Assembly: GCA_035559595.1 (NCBI GenBank)
Contig: DATMBF010000020.1
Span: forward strand, 137,953 to 201,952
Direction of reading: 5' to 3'
Origin: DATMBF01 sp035559595
GTDB lineage: Bacteria; Bacteroidota; Ignavibacteria; UBA10030
Length of the DNA: 64,000 nt
Shown here: positions 1-11,109 of the stretch, piece by piece
Layout of the letters: the number at the start of each line of letters is the position of its first letter
Numbering within the stretch: position 1 is the first letter of the stretch
The notes under the pieces: generated by a model
The model's input: the letters and a program-made list of their open reading frames with translations, nothing else
What the model was told of the DNA's origin: nothing
Database searches by the model: none
Program-made: the position numbers and the translations under genes

Positions 1-570
1 CCGACCATTATGATGACGACTGTGGATGGCATTGCAAAAGGCTCCGCTCGAAGCGTTGCCGGATTCGATATCTACCAGGCTCTTAAGCGATGCGAAGACA
101 AGCTCCTGCAATTCGGGGGACATAAGTATGCAGCGGGGCTCTCGGTGGACGTTGAGCGGCTGGAGGAGTTCAAGGAAGCCTTCCACTCGGTTGCCAGAGA
201 GCTCTTGAATGCTGAGCTCTTGACACCTGAGTTGCGGATCGACGCGGAGATAGATCTGGCCGAGCTCACGCCGAAGTTCGTGAGGATCCTTGCACAGTTT
301 GCGCCGTTTGGCCCGCAGAACATGCGGCCGGTATTCGTCTCACGAAATGTGGAACTTGTCGGGCAACCCCGGATCGTCGGCAACAACCATCTGAGATTCA
401 AGGTGCGGAAGAATAACAGGGTGCTCGACGCCATAGGATTCAATCTTGGCGGATTCCTAGAAAAGGTCCAGAGCAGACGAACACTCGACATCGCCTTCTC
501 GATCGATGAAAGCGAATTCGCCGGTGAATTGATTCCGCAGTTGAAAATCCGGGACCTTAAATTCAGTTAG
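1..570 (+). CDS. recJ: RecJ single-strand DNA exonuclease, C-terminal part
   Basis: The reading frame is open from the first base of the window, so this is the 3' end of a gene that starts upstream. The visible 189 residues hold the DHHA1 region with the GGHKYAAGLSV-type motif near residue 37, which carries the glycine/histidine motif typical of RecJ. They are followed by the RecJ OB-fold region (LAQFAPFGPQNMRPVF). RecJ degrades single-stranded DNA 5' to 3' in recombination and mismatch or base-excision repair. It sits upstream of yebC and ruvCAB, which fits a DNA repair neighbourhood. The N-terminal DHH catalytic domain lies outside the window. Confidence 0.93.
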   Translation, partial: PTIMMTTVDGIAKGSARSVAGFDIYQALKRCEDKLLQFGGHKYAAGLSVDVERLEEFKEAFHSVARELLNAELLTPELRIDAEIDLAELTPKFVRILAQFAPFGPQNMRPVFVSRNVELVGQPRIVGNNHLRFKVRKNNRVLDAIGFNLGGFLEKVQSRRTLDIAFSIDESEFAGELIPQLKIRDLKFS

Positions 571-615
571 CTTTTTACCATTTGTTCCGTTTTTCATCTT
601 GAGGTTTTTCCTGTT

Positions 616-1371
616 ATGTCTGGTCATTCCAAATGGCATCAAATACGACGTAAGAAAGCCGTCACGGACGCCCGACGAGGCAAGATCTTCACGCAGATTA
701 TTAAGGAGATCACCATCGCGGCAAAGATGGGTGGTGGAAATCCTGAAGGAAACCCCCGCCTCCGGCTCGCTATCGACAAAGCGAAAGCGAACAACATGCC
801 CGCCGACAACATCAAGCGGGCCATCATGAAAGGTACCGGTGAGCTTCCCGGCATGGCATACGAGGACGTGACGTACGAAGCATACGGACCCGGCGGCGTT
901 GCATTGATGATCGAGTGCGTTACCGACAACAAGACGCGAACCGTCTCCGAGGTGCGACATATCCTCGATCGCAATAATGGCAAGCTCGCATCCTCCGGCG
1001 CCGTCTCCTATCTCTTCCATCGAAAAGGGGTAATCACCGTGTCACGGAGCGCCGCACAGGAAGACGATCTCCTCTCCGTCATTCTCGATGCGGGAGCCGA
1101 CGATATGAAGTCGGACGACGACTTCTTTACCGTTTACTGCAGTCCCGAAAACCTCGAACAGGTCCGAAAAGTGCTCGAAGCACGCTCCATCAAAGTCGAA
1201 AGCGCCGAGCTTCACCTCGTCCCCGAAACAACCGTAAAACTCGAGGGAAAAGATGCCGAGAACCTGTTAAAGCTTATGGAAGCGATCGAAGATCACGACG
1301 ATGTCCAGCATGTTTATGCCAACTTCGAGATCGATGATAAGGTGATGGCAAGCATCGCCGGCCACTCATGA
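616..1371 (+). CDS. yebC: YebC/PmpR (TACO1) family protein
   Basis: This 251-residue protein opens with MSGHSKWHQIRRKKAVTDAR, the near-invariant start of YebC/TACO1 proteins, and is full length for the family (about 240-250). The family is known as a DNA-binding regulator in some bacteria and as a translation factor that relieves ribosome stalling at proline-rich stretches in others. The sequence cannot say which applies here. It lies 45 bases after recJ and 22 bases before ruvC on the same strand. The order yebC-ruvC-ruvA-ruvB is common in bacteria, so co-transcription is likely. Confidence 0.95.
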   Translation: MSGHSKWHQIRRKKAVTDARRGKIFTQIIKEITIAAKMGGGNPEGNPRLRLAIDKAKANNMPADNIKRAIMKGTGELPGMAYEDVTYEAYGPGGVALMIECVTDNKTRTVSEVRHILDRNNGKLASSGAVSYLFHRKGVITVSRSAAQEDDLLSVILDAGADDMKSDDDFFTVYCSPENLEQVRKVLEARSIKVESAELHLVPETTVKLEGKDAENLLKLMEAIEDHDDVQHVYANFEIDDKVMASIAGHS

Positions 1372-1393
1372 TGGTTACTCCTCATCACAACAC

Positions 1394-1996
1394 ATGGTCA
1401 TTCTCGGGATAGACCCCGGATCCTTAGTTACGGGCTACGGCGTTATTGAAGCGGCAAATGGAACGATCCGACTTCTCGAGTACAATGTCGTGAAGAACCG
1501 CAGCAGCCACTCCATGCCTCTGCGTCTCAAGGCTATTTACTCCTCCCTCTGTAAGGTGATCGAACGAACCCACCCCGACGAGCTGGCGATCGAAACTGCA
1601 TTCTACGGGAAGAATGTTCAGTCTGCACTCAAGATCGGACACGCGCGTGGTGTCTCAATTCTTGCGGCAGTCAACTATGAACTTCCTACTACCGAGTACT
1701 CCCCCCGTGAGATAAAAAAGGCTGTCGTTGGCAACGGTGGAGCCTCAAAAGAGCAGGTGCAATTCATGGTGAGGCGCCTTCTTCGGCTGCGTGAAACACC
1801 GAAATTCTTTGACGCAACGGATGCTCTGGCGGTGGCGATTTGCCATGTCTTGCACTCGGAAGCGACACGACGACGAGAATTGAGAGTGCCTGCTGATGGA
1901 ACGAGATCCGCTAAAACCCGCCAGGGGAACGGCAAAGCAGTGACGGACTGGAAGACATTCATCTCCAAACACCCCCATCGCGTGAAGCGTGCCTGA
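1394..1996 (+). CDS. ruvC: Holliday junction endonuclease RuvC
   Basis: RuvC is the nuclease that cuts Holliday junctions at the end of recombination. The 200-residue product starts with MVILGIDPGSLVTGYGVI, giving the first catalytic aspartate (D7). The conserved glutamate follows in LAIETAFYGKN, and the C-terminal acidic pair is in FDATDALAVAICH. The last 45 residues are a basic extension beyond the usual core of about 160-175, without an obvious domain. The stop codon overlaps the ruvA start by one base (TGATG), so translation is probably coupled. Confidence 0.96.
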   Translation: MVILGIDPGSLVTGYGVIEAANGTIRLLEYNVVKNRSSHSMPLRLKAIYSSLCKVIERTHPDELAIETAFYGKNVQSALKIGHARGVSILAAVNYELPTTEYSPREIKKAVVGNGGASKEQVQFMVRRLLRLRETPKFFDATDALAVAICHVLHSEATRRRELRVPADGTRSAKTRQGNGKAVTDWKTFISKHPHRVKRA

Positions 1997-2595
1997 TGAT
2001 TGCATCCCTTACCGGCATTCTCAAAGCTAAAAGCCCGACCGAAGCTCTCGTGGATGTCAACGGCGTCGGGTATTCAGTCAACATCCCTCTCTCGACCTTT
2101 GAACGGCTGGATGGAGTGAACTCTACCGTCACCCTCTTCACGTACCTCCACGTACGGGAGGATGCCCTTCAACTCTTCGGCTTTGCCTCCGAAGAAGAGC
2201 GTTACGCGTTTAAGCTGCTCATTTCAGTCAATGGAATCGGACCGAAAATCGCTCAGGGAATTCTCTCAGGGATGAGTGTGTCGGAATTACGATCAAATAT
2301 AGCATCCAGTAACATCGGTGCTCTCATATCGATCCCCGGTGTCGGCCGGAAAACTGCAGAACGACTTGTCGTCGAGTTGAGGGATAAGATTGGGAAATTC
2401 GAGCCAGCTCTTTCGACGGCTGCTGCCTCTCCTGCGGAAGCCAGAACCGAAGCCCTCCTTGCCCTCACGTCCCTCGGTTACCAGCGTCTCACTGCCGAGA
2501 AGGCGATCCGCCAGGCGCTTGCGGAAACGAATGGCACAGACTTAAGCCTCGAGGAACTAATCAAACGCGCTCTTAGGGTGGTAAGTTCGAAATGA
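1996..2595 (+). CDS. ruvA: Holliday junction branch migration protein RuvA
   Basis: RuvA binds four-way junctions and loads RuvB. The 199-residue protein has the N-terminal OB fold (MIASLTGILKAKSPTEALVDVNGVGY). Two helix-hairpin-helix motifs follow (LISVNGIGPKIAQGIL and ISIPGVGRKTAERLVVEL). The C-terminal three-helix domain that contacts RuvB begins around residue 150 (ARTEALLALTSLGYQ). Length is normal. It overlaps ruvC by one base and ruvB by four bases (ATGA). Confidence 0.96.
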   Translation: MIASLTGILKAKSPTEALVDVNGVGYSVNIPLSTFERLDGVNSTVTLFTYLHVREDALQLFGFASEEERYAFKLLISVNGIGPKIAQGILSGMSVSELRSNIASSNIGALISIPGVGRKTAERLVVELRDKIGKFEPALSTAAASPAEARTEALLALTSLGYQRLTAEKAIRQALAETNGTDLSLEELIKRALRVVSSK

Positions 2596-3653
2596 GAAAG
2601 GCCGACATCACGAAACCCGATCGGCTCACGGGAGAAGCCGGATTCGAAAACGAAATTGAGCTTGAGCAAACTCTTCGGCCGGTATCGTTCGAGGAGTTCG
2701 TTGGTCAGGAAAAGCTCGTCGAGAATCTCCGCATCTTTGTGTCCGCCGCTAAGCAGAGGGGCGAAGCCCTTGACCATGTTCTTTTGACCGGTCCACCCGG
2801 ACTCGGCAAAACCACACTCGCTCATATCGTGGCAAACGAAATGGGTGCAGGCATCAAGATCACATCCGGTCCCGCTCTGGAGAAGCCCGGAGACCTTGCC
2901 GGCATTCTCACCTCCCTCCGTCCTCTCGAAGTCCTTTTTATCGACGAGATCCATCGGCTTCCCGCGAAGATCGAGGAATACCTCTATGCTGCCATGGAGG
3001 ATTTGCGCGTGGATATCGTCATTGATAGTGGCCCGGCAGCGAAGACTATTCAGTTAGGTCTCGAACCGTTTACACTCGTAGGAGCTACCACGCGGGCGGG
3101 CCTCCTCAGCGCTCCGCTTCGCTCACGCTTCGGGATCGTCAACCGACTCGATTACTACAACACGGAGCAACTGGAGCGGATTCTCGTCCGCTCTGCGACA
3201 ATCCTTGGCATTGAGGCAACGAAGGAAGCGATACAGGAACTCGCCAAGCGCTCTCGAGGCACTCCCCGTATCGCTAATCGTTTGCTTCGTCGCTGTCGGG
3301 ACTTCGCGCAGGCCGACAAAAAACTCAAGCAGTTCAGCGGCATCGTCACGCTCGAAGTTGCTCAGCACGCCCTCAACGCCCTCGAAGTGGATGAGTTCGG
3401 ATTGGACGAGATGGACAAGAGAATTCTTCGAACCATCATCGAAAAGTATCGGGGCGGACCCGTTGGCCTCAACACGCTTGCAGTCGCCGTAAGCGAAGAA
3501 GCAGGAACCATTGAGGAAGTGTACGAACCGTACCTTATTCAGGAAGGATTCCTGCAGCGAACGCCCCGCGGACGAGAGGTTACTCAGCTTGCTTACAAAC
3601 ACTTCGGTGTAAAGCGTCCTCCCTCCTCTTCCCCTCCGCTGTTCTCTGAGTAA
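2592..3653 (+). CDS. ruvB: Holliday junction branch migration ATPase RuvB
   Basis: RuvB is the AAA+ motor of branch migration. The 353-residue protein has the N-terminal LRPVSFEEFVGQ signature and Walker A GPPGLGKTTLA near residue 68. Walker B is LFIDEIHRL, sensor 1 is VGATTRAGLL, the arginine-finger region is PLRSRFG, and the C-terminal winged-helix is DEMDKRILRTIIEKYRGGPVG. All elements are intact. The start overlaps the ruvA stop, so the RuvABC proteins come from one coupled unit. Confidence 0.97.
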   Translation: MRKADITKPDRLTGEAGFENEIELEQTLRPVSFEEFVGQEKLVENLRIFVSAAKQRGEALDHVLLTGPPGLGKTTLAHIVANEMGAGIKITSGPALEKPGDLAGILTSLRPLEVLFIDEIHRLPAKIEEYLYAAMEDLRVDIVIDSGPAAKTIQLGLEPFTLVGATTRAGLLSAPLRSRFGIVNRLDYYNTEQLERILVRSATILGIEATKEAIQELAKRSRGTPRIANRLLRRCRDFAQADKKLKQFSGIVTLEVAQHALNALEVDEFGLDEMDKRILRTIIEKYRGGPVGLNTLAVAVSEEAGTIEEVYEPYLIQEGFLQRTPRGREVTQLAYKHFGVKRPPSSSPPLFSE

Positions 3654-3714
3654 ATATCGATTCCACAGCACCCATCATGGTGTGGCCAAACTCTGTTTCG
3701 CTTCCGATGCACAC

Positions 3715-4497
3715 TTAGCGAAGCGGAGCCTCGCTGAACATTGTGTGGTCGGAAACCGATCGAAACTTTTCCAGGTATTTCAACACCGACCTCATGTCCT
3801 TCGGGAGCGGTGCTTCAATGCTCAGTGGCTCTCCGCTGTCGGGGTGTTCCATTCTCAACAAAGAAGCGTGCAGCGCCACACGCGAAAGAAGCGGCTTCTC
3901 ATCCCCTGTCTCGCGGTATCCTGGCTTTACTTGTGAAAGATAGAATCCGCTTCCTCCACCATATACATCATCTCCGAGGATCGGAAGTCCGACGTGTTGC
4001 AAATGCACCCGAATCTGATGCATCCGGCCGGTCTTCGGCTGCACTTCAAGCAACATGTAGCCGTTGAATCTTTTAACAACCGTTAATTCGGTAATTGCTT
4101 CCTTTCCCCTTCGGAGATCGATCTTCACAACCCCTGTCTTCGAACTCTCCCTCAGGGGAACATCGATGATCATGGACTCCTGTTTGACTTCTCCAATCAC
4201 GATCGCATGGTAGACCTTTTCAACGGATCGACTTTGAAACTGATTGTTCAGTGCACGATGTGCAGCGGATGTTTTCCCGAAGATGATGACGCCGCTGGTC
4301 TCTTTGTCAATCCGGTGGACGACATAGATCTTCCCCAGCTCTTCGTTCAGTATTCCGAACAAGCTCGGTTTCTGCTTGTCATATCGATCAGGCAAGACGA
4401 GGAGTCCTGCCGGTTTGTTAAGAGCAAGGACGGCGCTGTCTTCGAACAGAATCTCACATCCGTGCGACTTCAATCGCCAATCGAGTTTTCGTTTCAT
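3715..4497 (-). CDS. RluA-family RNA pseudouridine synthase
   Basis: This 260-residue protein converts uridine to pseudouridine in RNA. The catalytic motif HRIDKETSG sits near residue 61, with the active aspartate. The N-terminal stretch VLALNKPAGLLV and the later GRMHQIRVHLQHVGLPILGDDVYGG block are also classic RluA-family elements. No S4 domain precedes the catalytic domain, so it is the short form. Whether the target is 23S rRNA or tRNA cannot be read from sequence. It converges with ruvB and diverges from the aldehyde dehydrogenase gene. Confidence 0.92.
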   Translation of the reverse strand: MKRKLDWRLKSHGCEILFEDSAVLALNKPAGLLVLPDRYDKQKPSLFGILNEELGKIYVVHRIDKETSGVIIFGKTSAAHRALNNQFQSRSVEKVYHAIVIGEVKQESMIIDVPLRESSKTGVVKIDLRRGKEAITELTVVKRFNGYMLLEVQPKTGRMHQIRVHLQHVGLPILGDDVYGGGSGFYLSQVKPGYRETGDEKPLLSRVALHASLLRMEHPDSGEPLSIEAPLPKDMRSVLKYLEKFRSVSDHTMFSEAPLR

Positions 4498-4507
4498 CTC
4501 TCATCAA

Positions 4508-4536
4508 TTGACACTGGTTGGAATTTACGCTACATT
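4508..4536 (+). promoter_or_regulatory. Promoter for the aldehyde dehydrogenase gene
   Basis: A TTGACA box at 4508-4513 and a TACATT box at 4531-4536 are separated by 17 bases. The gene start is about 30 bases further on. The -10 continues as TACATTCG, matching the TAnnTTCG form seen at other sites in the window. Confidence 0.7.
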
Positions 4537-4564
4537 CGGCAGAGAAAAAAACGAGGAATTCATC

Positions 4565-6220
4565 ATGGCACTAAGCAAAGATCTTCAATCCATTCAGGAA
4601 GTGCGCGACCTCGTGGAAAAGGCAAAGGCGGCACAGCTCGCCTTTCGCAGTTTCAGTCAGGAGAAAGTCGATGCCGTCGTGAAAGCCATGGCGGATGCCG
4701 GCTACGCGGCGGCCGAGAAGCTTGGTCGCATGGCACATGAGGAAACCGGGTTCGGCAAGCCGGAAGACAAACGGAGAAAGAATGAGTTCGCGACGAAGAA
4801 AGTTTGGGAATCGATCAAAGATCTAAAAACCGTCGGCGTGATCAATGACGACAAAGAGAGGCGTATCATCGAGATCGCCGAGCCCATGGGTGTCGTGGCC
4901 GCGCTCATCCCTTCTACAAATCCTACCTCGACAGTCATGTTCAAAGCCATTATTTCAGTGAAAGGACGAAATGGATTCGTCGCAAGCCCGCATCCGCGGG
5001 CCGTCAACTGCACGCTTGAGGCCACCCGCACCGTTGCTCAGGCCGCAGAAGCTGCCGGAGCTCCTGAGGGACTCATCGCCTGCATGTCGATTCCAACGAT
5101 CGAGGGAACGAATGAGCTGATGAAACACCGAAAGACGGCTGTTATTCTCGCCACAGGATCGAATCCGATGGTGCGTGCAGCGTATAGCGCCGGAAAGCCG
5201 GCGTATGGAGTAGGATCGGGCAATGTGCCTGCATTCATCGAGCGCACGGCAAACGTAAAAAAAGCCGTAGCGGACATTGTCTCTGGGAAGATGTTCGATT
5301 GGGGGGTCCTCTGTTCAACCGAATCGGGCGTGATCGTGGACGAGCCGATCAAAAAACTCGTCATCGAAGAATTCAAGAAACGGAATGCTTACTTCGCCTC
5401 ACCAGAGGAGATCGAACGGTTGAGCAGGACGATGTTCGATACCCGCGGAGCCATCAATCCGAACATCGTTGGCAAGCCGCCGACATTCATTGCACAGCAG
5501 GCTGGTTTCGACGTCCCACGAGACACCTCTTGCATTATCGCCGAGCTTCCTGCGGTTGGTCGGGAGTATCCTCTGTCACGCGAAAAACTCTCCCCTGTGC
5601 TTTCCATGTTCACGGTGAACGGCTATCGCGAAGGTTGTGAGCGTTGCATTGAAATGCTCGAGTTCGGCGGCATCGGGCACACCATGGTGATCCACTCTAC
5701 GGACTCAGATGTGATTCTGAAGTTCGGTCTTGAGAAGCCCGCGTTCCGTGTCCTCGTGAACACCCAGGCGGCGCTTGGGGCGGTCGGCTACACCAACGAA
5801 CTCTTGCCTTCAATGACTCTCGGGCCGGGGACATTCGGCGGATCGATCATTTCCGAGAATCTCTCGGCGAAACATCTTATCAACATCAAAAGGCTCGCAT
5901 TTGAAACGCGACCAATCAATCCACCAGAGAAATTCCTCACTTCGCCCGCAATCACTCAAGCGAAGGGGACACGGAGTGAATCCTCGGTCCGGCGCGTCAC
6001 TCCAGTTCCCACCCCGGGCCGCTCATGGATGGACGAGATCGACGAGCGCATCCGACTCCGCGCGGGGAATGTGGTTGTTCACGAAACACCACCTGCCGCA
6101 AAACCCCCGGAGATTTCGGAAACGCCAAAGGCCGCCGAAACCAGGCAAGGCGTGGTGTACGGAACCGGCCTGAGTCCTGAGGAGGTCGAGCGAATCATGC
6201 GGGATTTTGAGAAGAAGTAA
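4565..6220 (+). CDS. CoA-acylating aldehyde dehydrogenase with C-terminal tail
   Basis: The product (551 residues from the ATG preceded by GAGGAATTCATC) belongs to the acetaldehyde/propionaldehyde dehydrogenase (acylating) family, which turns an aldehyde, NAD+ and CoA into acyl-CoA. The catalytic cysteine is C250 in FDWGVLCSTESGVIV. The GSNPMVRAAYSAGKP, GVGSGNVPAFIE and GGIGHTMVIHS blocks match EutE/PduP/AdhE-type enzymes. After the catalytic domain (ending near 460) comes a proline/alanine-rich linker of about 75 residues. A final amphipathic helix follows, GLSPEEVERIMRDFEKK. Such linker-plus-helix tails are used to target enzymes into bacterial microcompartments. No shell gene is in this window, so the targeting role is inference. 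The reading frame extends 63 codons further upstream, but that part overlaps rluA and lacks a binding site. Confidence 0.88.
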   Translation: MALSKDLQSIQEVRDLVEKAKAAQLAFRSFSQEKVDAVVKAMADAGYAAAEKLGRMAHEETGFGKPEDKRRKNEFATKKVWESIKDLKTVGVINDDKERRIIEIAEPMGVVAALIPSTNPTSTVMFKAIISVKGRNGFVASPHPRAVNCTLEATRTVAQAAEAAGAPEGLIACMSIPTIEGTNELMKHRKTAVILATGSNPMVRAAYSAGKPAYGVGSGNVPAFIERTANVKKAVADIVSGKMFDWGVLCSTESGVIVDEPIKKLVIEEFKKRNAYFASPEEIERLSRTMFDTRGAINPNIVGKPPTFIAQQAGFDVPRDTSCIIAELPAVGREYPLSREKLSPVLSMFTVNGYREGCERCIEMLEFGGIGHTMVIHSTDSDVILKFGLEKPAFRVLVNTQAALGAVGYTNELLPSMTLGPGTFGGSIISENLSAKHLINIKRLAFETRPINPPEKFLTSPAITQAKGTRSESSVRRVTPVPTPGRSWMDEIDERIRLRAGNVVVHETPPAAKPPEISETPKAAETRQGVVYGTGLSPEEVERIMRDFEKK

Positions 6221-6845
6221 CGGCACCCCTCCCCCACGCGTGAAGTCCAGTCATAAGGTCACCTCTTGGAGCTTGAAGAAGCTTCCACGCTCGTTTTATC
6301 TTCGCCCCACGATCACCGTTGCGCAAGATCTCCTTGGCAAATACATCATTCGCAAGCTTGGCAGACAACGACTCATCGGAAAGATCGTCGAGACCGAAGC
6401 CTACGGTGAAAGAGATCCCGCCTCGCACTCATACCGCGGGAAGACGAAACGAAATGAGGTGATGTTTTGGGAAGGTGGACATCTCTATGTCTACTTCACT
6501 TATGGCATGCATTTTTGCGCGAATGTGGTCACGGGACCAGAGGGCAGGGGCGAAGCAGTGCTGATCCGAGCCGTCGAACCGATCGATGGAATTGAGGCGA
6601 TGGTGAAGAAGAGGACTACACCCCTCCTCACAACCCTCACAGACGGCCCTGCAAAGTTTTGCCAGGCGTTTGGGATTGGAAGAAAAGAAAACGGGATAGA
6701 TTTGCTTGGCGACGAGATCTACATTACCAACGGAGAGCGAATCCCGCGATCGAGAATCGGCAAATCGATTCGGATTGGTATAACGAATGGGAAGGAGAAG
6801 AAGTGGAGGTTTTTCGTCAGCGGGAATACGTATGTTTCAAGATAG
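6207..6845 (+). CDS. DNA-3-methyladenine glycosylase (AAG/MPG family)
   Basis: This base-excision repair enzyme removes alkylated purines. The 212-residue protein has the family blocks VAQDLLGKYIIRK, IVETEAYGERDPASHSYRGKT (containing the catalytic glutamate), LYVYFTYGMHFCANVV, and LTDGPAKFCQAFGI. The longest start is a TTG at 6207 that overlaps the end of the preceding gene by 14 bases. A GTG at 6240 is a good alternative because conservation begins only around residue 30. It converges with uvrA with three bases between the stops, so two DNA repair genes sit tail to tail. Confidence 0.93.
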   Translation: MRRSNGTPPPRVKSSHKVTSWSLKKLPRSFYLRPTITVAQDLLGKYIIRKLGRQRLIGKIVETEAYGERDPASHSYRGKTKRNEVMFWEGGHLYVYFTYGMHFCANVVTGPEGRGEAVLIRAVEPIDGIEAMVKKRTTPLLTTLTDGPAKFCQAFGIGRKENGIDLLGDEIYITNGERIPRSRIGKSIRIGITNGKEKKWRFFVSGNTYVSR

Positions 6846-6848
6846 GTG

Positions 6849-9719
<2,871 letters not shown>

Positions 9720-9720
9720 G

Positions 9721-9864
9721 TTACGCGGATCTTAGACGGATATGCATGGTGTTGCAGATACAGCCAAAGAGTGATTTTTTCTTGTCCGGCGCAACGGGAC
9801 TCTTGCAGCTTATAGTGGGCAGGAAAAGTGCAGCGGCAATATTTGCAAAGTGTCTCATGCGCAT
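9721..9864 (-). pseudogene. Truncated copy of the neighbouring repeat lipoprotein
   Basis: This minus-strand frame encodes a hydrophobic signal segment followed by ISCKSPVAPDKKKS. The intact lipoprotein just upstream has VNCKSPVAPAKKGP at the same place. The match of eight residues straight after the lipid-attachment cysteine shows common origin. After the lysines the frame gives about 18 unrelated residues and stops two bases before the uvrA start. I read it as the N-terminal stump of a tandem duplicate whose body was deleted. A genuine mini-lipoprotein of about 47 residues cannot be excluded. The frame can be opened further upstream to 9918 without gaining anything recognisable. Confidence 0.6.
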
Positions 9865-9959
9865 CTTAACCGAAAGGTGGAAAGTGAGAAGCACCTCCCG
9901 ACCTCTGAATTTCGTCATCTCACGAATAAGAACTCCAAAGGTGAGAATCGATCTTTTCC

Positions 9960-11033
9960 CTATTTCCCGTGAATGACGAACCCTATCGTCCGATTCGCAT
10001 TGGCTCCAATCGCAAACACTTCCGACTCGAACAAAAATAAATCGGCGTATTCGATGGAGTCCGTTGTCTGACGGAGAACCTTTGCATCACTCCCGTTGTA
10101 ATGCACAATCGCCTCATTGTATCCGACGGCAATGATATCTGAGCCGGAGCGACCCTTGGCGCGAATCATCCGGAGATTGGGCATCGTAAAAACAGGGCTC
10201 CATGACCCGGGAGCAATTCGTTTGCGAAGCTCCGAACCTACGGCATCATACACTGCGCTATACAACATACCATCTACTACATGGGCAACATCAAACGTTG
10301 GAGCCGGCGAGCCGCTGGACACCTCTGCAATGCTCCAGTTCGACCCATTCCACTCCAGCAACGAGTGATGCGGCGACCCACCCGCCAGGTGATGGCCTGT
10401 CGTATACATATTCGAACCAACCGAGCCTGAGTAGGTGCTAATGAAAACTGAATCTGAAACCTGATATCCAGCCCATCCTGTGCCGTCGAAGTGATACAAT
10501 CTGCCTAACTGACCAGCAGCCCAGACATCGTTTGGGGACGTTCCCCATACGCAATAGAGGCTATTTGCACCGGGAATCGGGGTTTCTCTCCAGACACTCC
10601 CATTGTATCGTATCACAAAGCCTTGTTTATGCTCCTGTGAAATCTCTGATGTATCACGATACCCAACAATCCACACGTCGTTCGGGCCAAATCCCCAGAC
10701 GCCGGCTGGAGCCCAGTAGAAAGTACTTCTTCCGGGAAAAGCCTCATTAAATGCCTCCTTGTATTTCGTTGTGATATCACTCCACACACTTCCATTAAAG
10801 TGCCAAATTTTCCCGTCGAATACCGTCGATCCCCCATGGCCGACAACATACACATCATTGGCCGACGAGCCCCATACCTCCGAAAGAATAATCTGGTATG
10901 TTCCATCGCCCAAAGTGGTTCTTGTCCAGGTGTAGTCCCGTGGGCCTTTCTTAGCTGGGGCCACAGGGCTTTTACAGTTTACGAACAGCAGAAAGAGAAC
11001 GCTCACCATACTTAGAAAAATTCTCATGCTCAC
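9960..11033 (-). CDS. Repeat lipoprotein, probable beta-propeller
   Basis: The 357-residue product starts with a short hydrophobic signal ending in LFVNC, so it is probably an outer-envelope lipoprotein with a loose lipobox. The body is built from repeats of about 45 residues. Each contains a G-S/T-S/P-x-N-D-V-W-V-x-G strand (GFGPNDVWIVGY, GTSPNDVWAAGQ) and a F-N/D-G-S-x-W strand (HFNGSVWSD, RYNGSVWRET, HFDGTGWAGY, EWNGSNWSIA). This pattern is typical of extracellular beta-propeller-like proteins of unknown role. The first codon is GTG, with an ATG two codons later that is equally possible. A related gene starts at 63057, and a stump of a third copy lies directly downstream. Confidence 0.75.
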   Translation of the reverse strand: MSMRIFLSMVSVLFLLFVNCKSPVAPAKKGPRDYTWTRTTLGDGTYQIILSEVWGSSANDVYVVGHGGSTVFDGKIWHFNGSVWSDITTKYKEAFNEAFPGRSTFYWAPAGVWGFGPNDVWIVGYRDTSEISQEHKQGFVIRYNGSVWRETPIPGANSLYCVWGTSPNDVWAAGQLGRLYHFDGTGWAGYQVSDSVFISTYSGSVGSNMYTTGHHLAGGSPHHSLLEWNGSNWSIAEVSSGSPAPTFDVAHVVDGMLYSAVYDAVGSELRKRIAPGSWSPVFTMPNLRMIRAKGRSGSDIIAVGYNEAIVHYNGSDAKVLRQTTDSIEYADLFLFESEVFAIGANANRTIGFVIHGK

Positions 11034-11109
11034 TCGAACGATTGGGAGTTGACCCCTTTTTTCGGACAGAGAGTTAAGCCAGCATAGTCTGTTGTCCTTG
11101 CCTCTACTT

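Noticed and set aside
3801..4740. Plus-strand frames opposite rluA and across the aldehyde dehydrogenase start
   Set aside because: They are antisense to rluA or out of frame with the aldehyde dehydrogenase, and conflict with the promoter at 4508.
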